Shown piece by piece: positions 22,495 to 34,031 of a DNA stretch of 64,000 nt. The notes below the pieces were generated by a model. The model was not told the origin of the DNA, searched no databases, and worked only from the letters and a program-made list of their open reading frames with translations. Origin of the DNA: Alternaria dauci (taxonomy: Eukaryota; Ascomycota; Dothideomycetes; Pleosporales; Pleosporaceae); assembly GCF_042100115.1 (NCBI RefSeq), contig NC_091272.1:5146001-5210000 (forward strand), in the 5' to 3' direction. The translations under genes and the position numbers were made by a program. Numbering within the stretch: position 1 is the stretch's first letter; every line of letters starts with the position of its first letter.

Positions 22495-25400
22495 CTATTT
22501 CCCACCTACATCTTTCTCTCCCCCTCCAACCCCAGCATATAACTCGTTTGGCACAATCTTGCCCACCTCTTCCGCGCTCAGGCCCGCATGCCTAAATCGC
22601 TGTCCCTCACCCAAATCACCCCATTGGATCCCATTATCAGGAAACCCTTCCAATGCCGTCGTCGACGCCATAATCACTCTCACGCTGCCAAACATCTGCG
22701 GAATAAACCCTTCACGCTTGTATGTAAAAGCCCACCAGCACACGGCCGTCATCAACAAGATCAAGACTGTTGCGAACCACAATGGATATGCAGCCCACTT
22801 GAGTATATATTTCGAGTGCTCGACGTGTCTTCCGTCGTTGTATTCGATCCAAATAGCTTCATGCGCCTGCAAAGCCTCTCCAAGCATCCAGTGCGTGAGG
22901 GTGGAGTAGGCCATAATGGGAAAGAGGATCTTCTTGGGCAGTTGCAGCAAGTACGTTTCGTTAAACGAGGTGCCGGAGACGAGGGTTGTGCGGATGCGTT
23001 TGCGGCGGTACTCGAGTTTACCCCAGTCGGATTCTTGAGATATGAGTGTGATATTGTAGATCATCATTAGATAGAGGAGCGAGTATATGAACTGTGCAGC
23101 GTTGGAGCTATAGGACGTGAGCGTGAGCGTGGTATTTGGAGAAGATGATAGGGAGTATGAACTTACATGGCGAATGCGATGAACTCGTGAGACATGTTGT
23201 CTGGAGGCAAGGAGGTGAGTGTCAGAGAGCGGTTGAAGCCTCCAAAGCCGCCGGATATGGTCTCGAAATACTCCGTTGAGCTCATGTCGCATTCTTCGTA
23301 CTTGGGAGCATTTGGTCTCAGCTGTCGACAAAATTTATTCCGAGTGGAAGCGTCCGAGCCCAAGCTGTTTGTGCATCTCAGCAGGGGAAATGTAACTACT
23401 GATGAGGCAACTTACATTACAGCAGCCGTCAGCGAACCGGTGAGAAGTGCAAGGCTACAGAACATCATAATCAACATTTGCGTCAACGCTGTGTTGCCGA
23501 GGTTGCTGATCAAACTCTTTTTGATCTTAGTTGCGATGGTAGGCTGCGGCAGATTTGCAAATTTGTCCTCCGTGTTCCATTTCTTGCATTTCTGGCAGTG
23601 GCCGATCTCATCTATATCCGTGTCAACGGCGGATATTCGCTAGATTAGTGGAGACTTGTCCTTACCACCAGTTTTGGATTCTTCATGGTTGAAGCAATGC
23701 TTGTGGCATGTATGTGAATAAAGTCGGCGGAAGCTGTCATTAGCGTTGACCATACATTCCCTTCTCATCGTTAGTGGAGGAGCCGGCAATGGGTAAGGAT
23801 ATCACAGACCCTTGCAACCTCAGCGCTGGGTCAGCCGCAGACGCAACGATCACATCGCCGAATGTCAGACAATGCTGTTTTACCTTGCCACGAGCTAGCA
23901 AGTTGACGGCACACATATATACCGCTTTTATGACCAAACAGCTCATGAGCACGATGGCAGCACTCATACGGACGTTGAGACGGCATTTCGATGCCATTGG
24001 CTCGTGTAGCGTGCATATGACATCATATCCCATGGAACAATTGCCGGTTTTATAGACCGGATAGGAGGAAAGAGTTGTCGAAAGTTCTGTTGATTCAAGA
24101 GCATCGATCGCTCCAGACTCGACTTTCTGCAGGTGTTGTGTACAATTTTCTTTCACATAGTGAACCCTCATCTTGCGCCAGGACAAGTCGAAAACTTCCT
24201 GGTTTTGACTAAAGACATCATCATTATATGGCGACATGGTAACGAAACGGTGCGGATAATGCGGAGTTCCCGAGCCTACGTTGAGAACGCAATCAGCAAG
24301 TGTCCGAATGTGTGCGCATGCATTCCAATCGTGTAGTGATACTCAGCATGCGTCTAGAGTGTACGAGACGGCTACGAACACTACCTATATAGGCATACGA
24401 CTCGGGAACTGACTTACTGCTACCAGTTAGCATTGGTCACAATTCATGGTTTCGTCGTTAGCTTCATACCGGAATGCGCTCCAACATGGGAAAGATGTAT
24501 CACCGCTCAGATAATTCTTTGCACCCAGAGTGGCGATGAAGTTGGTGCTTATCTCTAGCCTATCCAGCGGGTTGAATTCGATAACTTCGGGCAACTCCTG
24601 GGTATACGAAGGGCCAATGAGGGAATTTGCAAGAAAATGTACTGGCATCGATGTGAAGATTAAAAGAAACCATGCGGCCCATGCGCGCTTTCTGCCTTTT
24701 TCCTTATGCCGAATGTTCAACGGTGAATTTGTTCCGACTCTTGAGTCCCCAAACTTTGACAACGCATATTTCAAGTCGCTGATCTTGAGAGAAGTGACAA
24801 TCTGCTGATATGTGTTGCTCATTCCTAGAACCATGGTCGCGCATACGTTGATAATGAGGAGGCACGCTGTGTTAGTGTACGTGACCTTCTTGCAGGAGTC
24901 TGGGGTTCCGCCCACGGAGGTGGAACCTAAATTCGTGCGGTTGACAACATGCTTGATGTTACAGGCAATCAAAACGATCATACCGAGCGCGAGAACGCTC
25001 ATGGTCGCGGCCATCGTACGGAATGACCGATCGCTCAACAGCTGATCTTTCCAGATGCCGCGACCAACTCGTGCAGGTTCAACATCGGCCGCAGCATGTC
25101 TTCTGATGGAGCCTCGGAGATATTTTGGGAGTGGTCGCCTGCGGAAGAGATCCTTTAATTTTTTCGTGCTGCTTCCAGTCGCGGTCGATTGGAAGCTGTC
25201 GAAACTTTTTCTGCTAGAGTCGTCGGGGCCACTGTGTTGATGAATGGGGTCGTATTGGGAAAAGGGCGGCGGAGGATCAGACAGGGCGTACTGCGAAGAA
25301 GAGAGTCGCCGTAATGGTATCTGCGAATCTTGCACATGGAGTAGCCCAAGTGTATCGCGGAATTCGTCGTTGACAGACAATCTTGGATCGTATCAGCATA

Positions 25401-25506
25401 TCTGCTATGCTCTGGATTAGCCTACCATGACCCACTCGGTTATGTCCTGGTCATGTCTCGATACATGAGGAGCTGATAGCCGATCGTAGCTCCAATTTCC
25501 GGCCAT
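22495..25506 (-). CDS. DUF6536 domain multi-pass membrane protein
   Basis: Nine exons: 25506-25436, 25381-24470, 24419-24385, 24275-23810, 23763-23666, 23611-23416, 23364-23167, 23107-22495 (eight intervals, with the 35-nt exon at 24419-24385 as the smallest). They sum to 2589 nt (862 residues). The first half contains the DUF6536 signature: a hydrophobic segment near residue 135, then NTACLLIINVCATMVLGMSN, QQIVTSLKISDL and TSMPVHFLANS. The second half has further membrane segments, a CLTFGDVIV stretch, a cysteine/histidine-rich loop (HTCHKHCFNHEE and HCQKCKKWNTEDKF) and four C-terminal helices. The first exon and the 35-nt exon are the least certain parts. The family is fungal and uncharacterised; a plasma-membrane location is inferred from topology only. 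Confidence 0.82.
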
Positions 25507-26739
25507 CGTAACTGTTAGTTCCAGACCACGTCCAGGAATTTGGTGTCTTGTCAAAATATCTCTTGATGGCACAGTAGCGACTGAATGTTGTAGTCGCTTT
25601 CCACACAATTGCGGGAAAGAGAAAAGAAGGAATGATACAGGAAACAATCTTAGACCAAGAGCGCGGCAGCAGTCTGAGGCGACCTGAACGCCACCGCCGA
25701 TCCAAAGCTTGAGACAGCGCAGCCAAGGCCAGCCACCTCACAAGACGCGCACGTCTTATTGGGACACAATTTTGGATTGCTGTGCAACCCTGAGTAGTGT
25801 TCGCGTTCTCTAAGTCGCCCTTCTCGCAGCACGGAGAGCCGGGTGTATCATGGTACTCTTGATTGACATGGGAATCTGCCGGTCTGAGCCAAATAACGAT
25901 TGAGAATCGCTCACTATGCGCAAAGAAATGACACAGGTATGGCTTTCAAGGGTGAACGGCCAATGTTGTGTACACACCCAGTTAGCTTGCGCGGGGCCTG
26001 GCGCTGTGGCGCCTGCACGACGCCATGAAACCCGTCTCAACCCCTCTGATCGAATCGGAGGGGTGCAGACACGGCCTAGAACATGATATAACTAACTGGG
26101 GGCCAAAATTCTCCAAGATAAGGTCAGTTACACTTCAGCCTCTCTCGCTGTACCATTGTAATGTCGGTCAATGACATGATGTTGTGGTGGAGAGATTTTG
26201 AGGACTGTTCAGCCGCACAACGCTACCAGTGCTGGTAACATGCTCCATTCCAAGCCGCCTGCAGCCCCCAAAGCAGAAGCACTTTATGGATCCACTCGAT
26301 CGCAATAGGCGGCGCATCGATGCGATATCGCAATCTCAATGTTCAGCGGTCCTCCGTGGGAGATGTAATGATTCGGTACACTATGTAGTCAGTCAGTAGC
26401 GGTTTAAACTGTCGATGCGAAGCGCACAACAGTACCTACTGTCCTATAATAGTGATGCAACTTCACCTGAGATTTAAATTGTGCGCTTCTACATGAAAGC
26501 TGGTATGGCTCTGCTTGCATGGAGATCGAACTGGGCCATGTCTAACGGGTCGACCTTGACACCATGAATTAATCAATAGTGCTAGTAGATTTAATGAACT
26601 TCGCTTTATGTGATGGATACGTTATAACAGGAAGTATTCAACTGCAGTTACTCAAGGTGGGAGGAATATTCCGATGTTGCGACTCGGCCAATGGAGGGTT
26701 GGTCAGAAAGATTCTCGCAAGAGATGCAATATCACCCCC
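25507..26739. other. Intergenic region
   Basis: About 1.2 kb between the DUF6536 start and the 3' end of the first BBE flavoprotein gene. Moderately AT-rich near 26400-26650. No gene or repeat was recognised. Confidence 0.55.
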
Positions 26740-28430
26740 TCACACCTGAGAAATCTTGAACCCTCCCGGCAGTAGTCTCTGGTAGACGCCAAAGGGATCG
26801 TACTTCTTTGCGACCTTCTGCATGAAGGCCACATTGTCAACACCGTAAGCTGAAAGAGGATCCTGGTCTTTGTCGGCATAGTTCAGGTAGAGATATTCCA
26901 CCGCAGTACCCTTCTCCGTAGCAAACTTCTGAATTCCATCGGTCAACATCTTGCCCAGACTAATGAATAACTCATCATCCTTAGCCTCAGACCAGAGCAG
27001 GTATGACTGATACATGATGAAGTTCTCGCTGTAGCGCTCCATGCCGAGCACATTACCGCCCCTGGCTGTACTGTTCGCGGTATAGCTTGTGGCAAAAATC
27101 TGGTGCAAGCACGAAATGCGCCACTGGCCAGAAGCCTTGGCTTGTAGCTCCGTAATGACGATGTTGTAGAGACGCGCTGTCTCTTGGAGAGTCTCAAGAT
27201 CAATCTTGAATGAGAGAGTGCGAAATTGGACCCTGGCTTCTCGCGTTAGCCACAGCTCTACACTAAATATAGCTGGGAAATGTACCGGCTGGCTGTGTCA
27301 CTGCCAAATTCGGCAGCAACCGCACTCATTGGTTGAGTCTTGGTCGAATCGCTGAGGGTGTTGTTTACGGCAAGGAACTCGCTGTATGCAGCTGGGCGAA
27401 CCACAGGCTTAGTGTAATCGAAGGCGGCTCTTACGACATCCACGGAACTGGCTGTTGAGTATCCTTGGAACAGGATCAAAGCAGCATTTGGGTCTCTGTT
27501 CGGGTCGAGACCAAAATTGACAAGCGACCTAAAATGTCGATTGACTGTGGATGCGGGCCAAGAAACGATGCCGCCCCAAAGGTTTTCGTTCTCGAAGGTC
27601 TCCATGTCGTATCGTGTCACGATACCGAAGTTGTTGTTACCTAGAGATTGTTGTACGAAGTCAGTCCTTTTCTCGCGTACAATTAGTACAAGAATATTAC
27701 GTACCACCTTTGAGAGCGGTGAAAAGATCGGCATTCATCTGCTTATTGGCATCCACGATGCGACCATCGGCCAGGACGACCTGGAAATTGATGACGTTGT
27801 CGCAGGACAGTCCAACGCGAGGCGCGTAGTGAGATATTCCACCACCAAGCAGAAAGCCGCCAACGCCGACAGTACTTCCTCGGCCTCCAGCTACCATACG
27901 TCCCAACGGCTCCAGAGCTGCGTAAACAGAGCCCCATCTCGCAGCTGGCAAAATGCTTGCTATCTTGGAATCAGCATCGTAGGTAGTCCCATTCATGTGC
28001 AGCATGTCGATCGTGACTCCATCGTCGATGTTGTTGGCACCAGGAATTGGAGTATGGCCACCGGATCGTACGGCAAACTGACAGTTCTTCAACAGACTGG
28101 CGGCTGCAAGAACTTTCACTGTCATAGAAACCTCCTCGGCAGTTGTTGGTTGCACAATACAGTTGGGTGTCAGTCTGCTCTTTCCATCGAAATAGGAAGC
28201 AAGACTAGCATTATATGCGTTCTGACCAGGGTAGGTTACGCGCTTAGCTACTGGACTTGAGGTCAGAGCTGTGCACTGGAGAAAGTCAGAATAGCAACAC
28301 AAGATGACTTTGACCTTACACAATAACCAGGAGAGAGGGGATGGACCGTAGGTACGCTCCGAACCTCACTCTGAGCGCACGTTACGCCGAGCAGGGCCGC
28401 AACGAGCAAGGTAGAGCTCAGACAGAACAT
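26740..28430 (-). CDS. Secreted berberine-bridge-type (BBE) FAD oxidoreductase, copy 1
   Basis: Four exons: 28430-28320, 28275-27705, 27640-27286 and 27232-26740. They sum to 1530 nt (509 residues). A signal peptide is evident (MFCLSSTLLVAALLGVTCAQ). The FAD-binding type-4 domain carries both residues used for bicovalent flavin attachment: the His in FAVRSGGH and the Cys in VGLSCDNVI. Also present are AGGRGSTVGVGGFLLGGGIS and GGNNNFGIVT. The C-terminal BBE element is intact (YLNYADKD ... KKYDPFGVYQRLLPGGFKI). Such enzymes oxidise sugars, alcohols or alkaloid/polyketide intermediates with oxygen, often in secondary metabolism or cell-wall sugar oxidation. The substrate is unknown. No biosynthetic core enzyme lies nearby. 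Confidence 0.9.
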
Positions 28431-29207
28431 GCCGGAAGGACAGGCTGTGGTCGGCCTTTACAGGAAGGTCGATTCACCTGCGAATCTTCTTTAATCTGGA
28501 TTATGAGCTTTCTGACATCAATCCCGGGGGTAGGCTAGATGCTCGTCAACGACATGAAAACTCATTGACCGAGGTAGCAGGGTTGCGGACATCATGATCT
28601 CTGCGCTCCTTGCAAGTAGACCATTAAAGGCCTCCATGCCGACAGCACAGACGCGAGAAAAGCGAATCTGGAGTCTGCAGCGGGCTTCGTGGCAAGATTT
28701 ATCATTGTGATCATTGGAAAGAGCGGGGATTATAAGTGATGGACGGGATCTGAGCGGAGGAACTAACTAATTGAGTCTCGAACTAGTCCTAAACAGGTAA
28801 CACTCAGGCCGGGCCTAGCTGCAACGGCTGCGGCGCGGGTCGCGGCGCAGTCTCAACGGAAAAACACACACTAAGACTGCGGTACCGTCTTATCAAGCCA
28901 TGCCAAAGGACACAACTAGCAATTCATTGAGAGCAAGTAGGAGCACAGCTAAGAAGACGGTTGACTCGCAACCCGCTCGCAGGCGTCCTTCGCGCCTACT
29001 CCACCTTTCTGACTCCGCCCAGCAGAAATTGTCTACCTTTCTGTTATGACAATTGAATTCAGCATTGCTGCCATCATCAGAGAGTCGCGGTGTCAACCAC
29101 GATAGTCCTGAATAGGTCTAGACAAAACTAACATTACATCATAGGAATCAACCTTGCATGCCTGGCTGTCACGCGATCAATCCCCTTTGATTCCCGATCT
29201 CTACTTC
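28431..29207. other. Intergenic region
   Basis: 777 bp containing the promoter of BBE copy 1 and the 3' flank of the next gene. Includes a GGCCGGGCC stretch near 28808 that resembles but does not match the cluster palindrome. No coding signal. Confidence 0.5.
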
Positions 29208-30794
29208 TCACGGCGTAGTTCCTACTACGGTTGTCGATGACGGTGATGACTCAAGAGAAGGCGAAGAAGCACCCCAATTTCCATGTTCAAATCCGTGAGG
29301 AAATGACGAAAGGCCCAACAGCTTTGCCGCGTCGTTGTACCACTCGCCATTAAGCAGAGTCCTTTCGCTTTCCCGAATAGCCTGTATGTCCTCATGCGCC
29401 CACCACTTCGGCTCTGGTTTCTCCTTGGCCTTGAGGAGAAGGCCAAGGCAGATGATATCAGGTCGGCAAGGCTTCTCTTTGCTGTCGATTCCTCGACCAG
29501 GTCTGCCTAAGTTTCGAGTGCGCATGTTGTTCAGAGAAATCACCATCGAGACATAGCTGGACTCGTAGTGTGCTTTGAGCTCTTCTGGGGTAGCTTTGAG
29601 CTGCTGAAGCCTCCAATTAATATGGATATCTTGGTGCTCGCAGTTAGCTTCGAGCCATGTCGCAATGGCGTGATCATCCGCGTCCATGAGGATCAAAGAA
29701 AGCTCTACAGCCGCCAGCACGAACTGGTCTGAAATCCCTCCATAAACTCTTTTGAGTTGTTTGGCATAGTAGCTTCTTAACGTTTTGGAAGGTCTTGGGG
29801 CGAAAGCAGAATTGTTCTCAAGGTTTCTCCAGATCGGCTCGGTCATGTTGAAAACCAGGCCTTTAGGGTTGAGTCCCTTGTTCCTCCCTAGAATGCCCAT
29901 TCCTAGGCAAAGACCTTCACCCGCAAAGCCGTCGATAGTAATAGGTTGCGACTTCAAGAGGTTGGCGGGTACTGAGGATATAGCGCGAGATACTCGGGGA
30001 ACAAAGCCAAGTTTTTCTCCCCAAAACAGAGATACGGTGGCTGAATTTGGATATCCGTCTTGATAGATATGTTCGTTTCGCTCGTCAAGTGCTAAGGTCT
30101 CTTTTCGCGCATGCACACTGTTGAGTATATCTGTGGGATCCTCTCTGATACCCTTAACTCTCCAGATATGCCAGCCATAGTCATCGGATGGAGTTCTCTT
30201 TCTATCAGATACTCGGACATTCTTCGAGAGGTTTGCCCAGTCTTTCTTTGACCCACAATAGGCAATGTGATCTCGCTTGATAGCAGTACGGCTTGGCCCC
30301 GCCCATGCTGAATACCGGTTCCGGATGTAGTGACGGCTGCGCCATGAGGGCACAGTGTACCGCACTATTGCCAACAAAGTTGTCGATGAGAGTACAAGTA
30401 TCGAGATGGCTTCGTTGTTGTTTCCGGATGCAAATGAAAGTGTGATGAGAACTAGGGATATGAATAGGAACACTGATATCACCGTCCACCACCAATGCTC
30501 CAGTTTTGCGAGCCGAAACCTGAAAGTCCACGAGTTCGATGATTCAGTCATGGATGCTAGAGTGGTGACAAGGCCTTGGAGAAACGCGGTAAACGTCGCG
30601 AGACCGATGGACGACCAGAGAAAAGCAATCGACGATTCTTCGCTAGGACGAAAGATGGCAAAATCCGTTACTCTGGGCTCAAGCCTCGAATGTTGAGCGA
30701 CTTCGGGCATCTTGTTCAGCGGGATTGCGACAGTACCGAGAAGAAAGGAAGTAAAGCATAACATGAGATTTCTGCAACCACCGCTATGCATCAT
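29208..30794 (-). CDS. Tandem paralogue A: membrane-anchored protein of unknown family
   Basis: A single exon, 528 residues from the first ATG (MMHSGGCRNLML). The frame is open a little further upstream without an ATG. The N-terminus is hydrophobic (LMLCFTSFLLGTVAIPL), likely a signal or anchor. Two or three further hydrophobic segments follow within the first 170 residues (IAFLWSSIGLATFTAFLQGLV, WWWTVISVFLFISLVLI, ISILVLSSTTLLAIV). The rest is a soluble domain. The soluble part is clearly related to the gene at 31783-33120. Shared motifs include GPSRT.I, the DPTDIL/DPTDLL segment, the LFWGE.LGF / LLWGEYLGF segment, RNKG..P and KTLRSYY/KTLRSFY. No catalytic motif is recognised. A role at a membrane is inferred from topology. 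Confidence 0.72.
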   Translation of the reverse strand: MMHSGGCRNLMLCFTSFLLGTVAIPLNKMPEVAQHSRLEPRVTDFAIFRPSEESSIAFLWSSIGLATFTAFLQGLVTTLASMTESSNSWTFRFRLAKLEHWWWTVISVFLFISLVLITLSFASGNNNEAISILVLSSTTLLAIVRYTVPSWRSRHYIRNRYSAWAGPSRTAIKRDHIAYCGSKKDWANLSKNVRVSDRKRTPSDDYGWHIWRVKGIREDPTDILNSVHARKETLALDERNEHIYQDGYPNSATVSLFWGEKLGFVPRVSRAISSVPANLLKSQPITIDGFAGEGLCLGMGILGRNKGLNPKGLVFNMTEPIWRNLENNSAFAPRPSKTLRSYYAKQLKRVYGGISDQFVLAAVELSLILMDADDHAIATWLEANCEHQDIHINWRLQQLKATPEELKAHYESSYVSMVISLNNMRTRNLGRPGRGIDSKEKPCRPDIICLGLLLKAKEKPEPKWWAHEDIQAIRESERTLLNGEWYNDAAKLLGLSSFPHGFEHGNWGASSPSLESSPSSTTVVGTTP

Positions 30795-31782
30795 GTCGAA
30801 ATACGAAGAGCTATGTTGTGGTCTTTTGAACAATACAACGCCGGTAAATGAACGCTGGAAGTTGATCTGTAGGGTTCTGTTCTCTGTTTATCGAACAGCG
30901 AAGCGTCGGCAAGCTCTGATGAGTACAGGGGTCAGTAGCCTTCGGGTCGGAACTCACCTGGGCAATGTTGGGAGTGGCGGCCTCCGGGGCTACATTGCCC
31001 AGGTGAGATTGGATAAATAGCCTTACCCCATGCGTACATCAATATGTGGCTTGTTCGAACCGCGGCGGCGCTCTTGGCTAACCGCATTGCCCTGAAGCTT
31101 ACTCCAATGGTCGTTCATTGGTTGCTGTTTACCGATTTGAGGCATTTCAGCTACTGATGATTCATGCTGTATGGCTTGTGCGCTTCTGTTAGGACTCAGC
31201 TTACCAGCTACTGCATGAATCACATCGCGTAGGGCTAGGCATGGTTACACCAGTCTGACACTGCCCAAAAATGACTGGACGGCCATTGGGTCGCTCGTAT
31301 CTGCAGTGACGTACTGGCACGGGAGATACTCAGCTGCTCCTCTCTACACAGTGGTATTGTAGGCTCCAGGGGAAACTGTCAGGTTGCACACGTCGAACGT
31401 TTCGTCAAGGTATGCTGTACAGGAAGAAACAAATAAGATCCAAGCTGCTCCAACATCTTGGCAAGACTGACGAAGTAGCCTGGGAAAACTCTGACATGTA
31501 ACGATAACTAGACTGCTTGGATGCACTACCTAAATGTTCGGATTTTGAGCTGCGGGAAGCTTGGTTGCCTTCTTATTTGTCAGCGCACCGCTTCTTTCGA
31601 GATGCAAAGATCGTCGCGAAGTGTATGAGGGTTCCTGCACAGAACCTTGGAATCATCGTAGCTTGCTAAGCTGTCCAGAGACGCCCATCTTCCTGCTATG
31701 AAACAGCAAAACTTTGGTTAGAGCATCCTTGCGAGGTACGAACGCCTCTTGTTAGACCATAGGCCAAGAAAACACGGAGCCG
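30795..31782. other. Region between tandem paralogues, containing a perfect inverted repeat
   Basis: 988 bp upstream of paralogue A and downstream of paralogue B. Apart from the inverted repeat at 30953-31007, no gene-like signal was found. Confidence 0.55.
30953..31007. repeat. Perfect 16-bp inverted repeat with 23-nt spacer
   Basis: CTCACCTGGGCAATGT at 30953-30968 is followed by its exact reverse complement, ACATTGCCCAGGTGAG, at 30992-31007. The spacer is GC-rich. The element lies 159 bp upstream of the paralogue A start codon. It could be an operator pair, an RNA hairpin in a 5' leader, or the remnant of a short inverted-repeat transposon. No target-site duplication was obvious. Confidence 0.8.
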
Positions 31783-33120
31783 TTAGACGATAGCGCTTAT
31801 CAGACTTTGTAGAGAGGTACCATATTCGTCTCTCTCCAGTTGCCTTCGGCGCTCAGTTTCTTCCGAATATGCCCAATCTGGAACCTTCACATTGTCCAAC
31901 TTGCATACAGCATCGAACACACTGACTTCTGGACGTATGCTTGCACGTCTGTGCACGAGGCTGAGGCTGATGAGCATAGCTGCATAGTGACCGCGGTAGA
32001 GTCTGAACAGATCTTCTTGCGTTGCTCCAGTAGCGCTTGCTTGAAGATTAAATGCTAGATCTTGATGTTCAAACTGTTTCTCCAACCAAGCATCCACCGT
32101 GTGGAGATCTAGGTCGGCTAGCAATAGGGCCAGTTCCGTCACAGCCGTCACATACGCATCGCCGAGCAAAGAGAATGCCTTTTCAAATTCTGCGTAGTAG
32201 AAGCTTCTCAATGTTTTTGCTGGATGCGGCCAGATTCCCGCCTCTTCCCAAACGCGAAAAGAATTTTTCGCTTTTAGGTTGCAGATTAGTGCGCGCGGGT
32301 CCGGTCCTTTGTTTCGTGCGACAATTGCGAAAGCAAGGCATACGGCCTTTCCGCACAGTCCAGACTTTAGCTTTGGGTTTGTTGCCAGGAGGTAAGTAGG
32401 GATCGAAATAATGCCACGACTGCACCGTTTTTGGAAGCCGAGGTATTCACCCCACAAGAGTGAAGATGAGTCGTTGTCTTGACCATGTTGGTAAACGCCA
32501 TGCTTTTCGGTGCTAGCCGGGACCCATTTCATGCCTTCAGTCCGATCCATTTCAGCTCTTGATCGAAGCAGATCTGTTGGGTCTTGCAGGATTCCTTGGT
32601 CCTTGTAGAGACTCTGCGCAAGTCTTTCTACCGGATGTGGTCGAACTTGAGACACATATCTCGCTAGCCACCTCCAATCTTCTGCGTCTCCTATGTATGT
32701 CGACATCTCTTGAGGGATTCCAGTGCGGCTTGGCCCACACCATGCTTTCTGCCGGATTCGCAGATAGGTACGAGTAGAGAACGTTCGGACTGCAAACTCG
32801 GCAGTGATGAGGGCTATGAGGCTCATGAGTATATACGGGACCGCAATGCGAGGCTCAAATATTGCGTCATGCGGAGATTTTCCATTGTTCAGAGCCATCT
32901 CTTTCACCTGTGTGGCGACCAGGATATCGTAAAGAATGTGGACAACAGTGGTCGAGAAGAAGATGGCCCATAATGGTAGTAGGCAAGGCTGCCAAAGCGA
33001 AAGCCGCAGACGGAGTGTCCACAATTCTTGTTTCTCCGCATACTCTGATACCCTCCAACCAAGGAAAGATATAAGTGATAATATCGTTGAAACGATGTCA
33101 AGTAACTTTAACAGGGTCAT
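31783..33120 (-). CDS. Tandem paralogue B: membrane-anchored protein of unknown family
   Basis: A single exon, 445 residues, from an ATG in MTLLKLLDIVSTI. Three hydrophobic segments are visible in the first 120 residues (IVSTILSLISFLGW, CLLPLWAIFFSTTVVHIL, VPYILMSLIALITAEFAV). A soluble domain follows that is homologous to paralogue A on the same strand 1 kb away. Shared blocks are WCGPSRTGI, DPTDLLRS, SSLLWGEYLGF, the KAVCLAFAIVARNKG stretch, PAKTLRSFYY and LFRLYRGHYAAMLISL. The duplication is diverged and therefore old. Function is not recognised. The pair may form a membrane complex or be lineage-specific effectors of membrane processes; nothing in the sequence decides this. Confidence 0.72.
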   Translation of the reverse strand: MTLLKLLDIVSTILSLISFLGWRVSEYAEKQELWTLRLRLSLWQPCLLPLWAIFFSTTVVHILYDILVATQVKEMALNNGKSPHDAIFEPRIAVPYILMSLIALITAEFAVRTFSTRTYLRIRQKAWCGPSRTGIPQEMSTYIGDAEDWRWLARYVSQVRPHPVERLAQSLYKDQGILQDPTDLLRSRAEMDRTEGMKWVPASTEKHGVYQHGQDNDSSSLLWGEYLGFQKRCSRGIISIPTYLLATNPKLKSGLCGKAVCLAFAIVARNKGPDPRALICNLKAKNSFRVWEEAGIWPHPAKTLRSFYYAEFEKAFSLLGDAYVTAVTELALLLADLDLHTVDAWLEKQFEHQDLAFNLQASATGATQEDLFRLYRGHYAAMLISLSLVHRRASIRPEVSVFDAVCKLDNVKVPDWAYSEETERRRQLERDEYGTSLQSLISAIV

Positions 33121-34031
33121 GATGCCTTCGTGCAGTCTACTACGTTAAAGAGCAATCGTTGGCATCAAATATTGACTTGTTTATCAGGCGCTAGAGGGGA
33201 ACGGAATGACGACGGTGGAGGATGCGCAATCCAGGCTGCGATGCTATTGGTAGTGATTCGGAAGACGCGTTATGACCCCACCTCTGCGCAGTGGTGAGGG
33301 CATCACAACACCATGCACTTGCGCTCCAGCCGAATCTTATGGTGTCGCTCACTGTAGGTTTTCCAGTATGGTACAGAGTAGATATCCCTGATCGCATTAT
33401 CGAGGCTTCTTCTTACAGCGTCTGAAGTATCATGGATCAATGTGATTGACTTGTATCGTAATCGCATTGACCCCTAGGTATGAGTATGTCATGTTCCTCC
33501 ATGCCGAAAGCTGAGCGGCCCGCCAAAGTATGTCGCATTCAAAAACGCCCGCATAGGCCGTGATTGTGGTGATGGGCTCGGCATAAGCACTAAACTTCTG
33601 GGTCGCTTAGAGCAGCGTTCTCATTCGCGCTTGAGGCACTTCAGCTGAAGTCCCGAAAGTAACTCTGTATCTCATTAACGACCTTGCACTTCCAAGACTC
33701 GCAATCCTGGCATGGCACCAAATGGGCTTATCTGGACGCGCTCTTGATCGATCGCTGTTTGGCCACCGATACCCAAGCAAAAGCAAACAGAGAGCTGAGT
33801 ACCTATTTTGAGCCGCATAGTAATGAAGTCATAGGCCAAAGACCATCGATTGGCATTGGCAGAAAGCTCTCGAAGCATCCTCGAACTGCTTGTTACAACG
33901 TCACTTCACTGGCGGTATCGCCTACAAGCAGCTGGAAAATTGCAATGAATTGCCATGGTTTGAATCGTAACTGATGCAGCGAGGGCACTTGCATCAAGAT
34001 AATTGATGCGAATCAGGTATCTCTTCCCTCG
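33121..34031. other. Intergenic region
   Basis: 911 bp between paralogue B and the 3' end of the esterase gene. No convincing exon, RNA gene or repeat. Confidence 0.5.

Noticed and set aside
28800..28816. GGCCGGGCC element resembling the cluster palindrome
   Set aside because: Lacks the GAC/GTC flanks and differs in the core; upstream of the BBE gene but not convincing as a regulon member.
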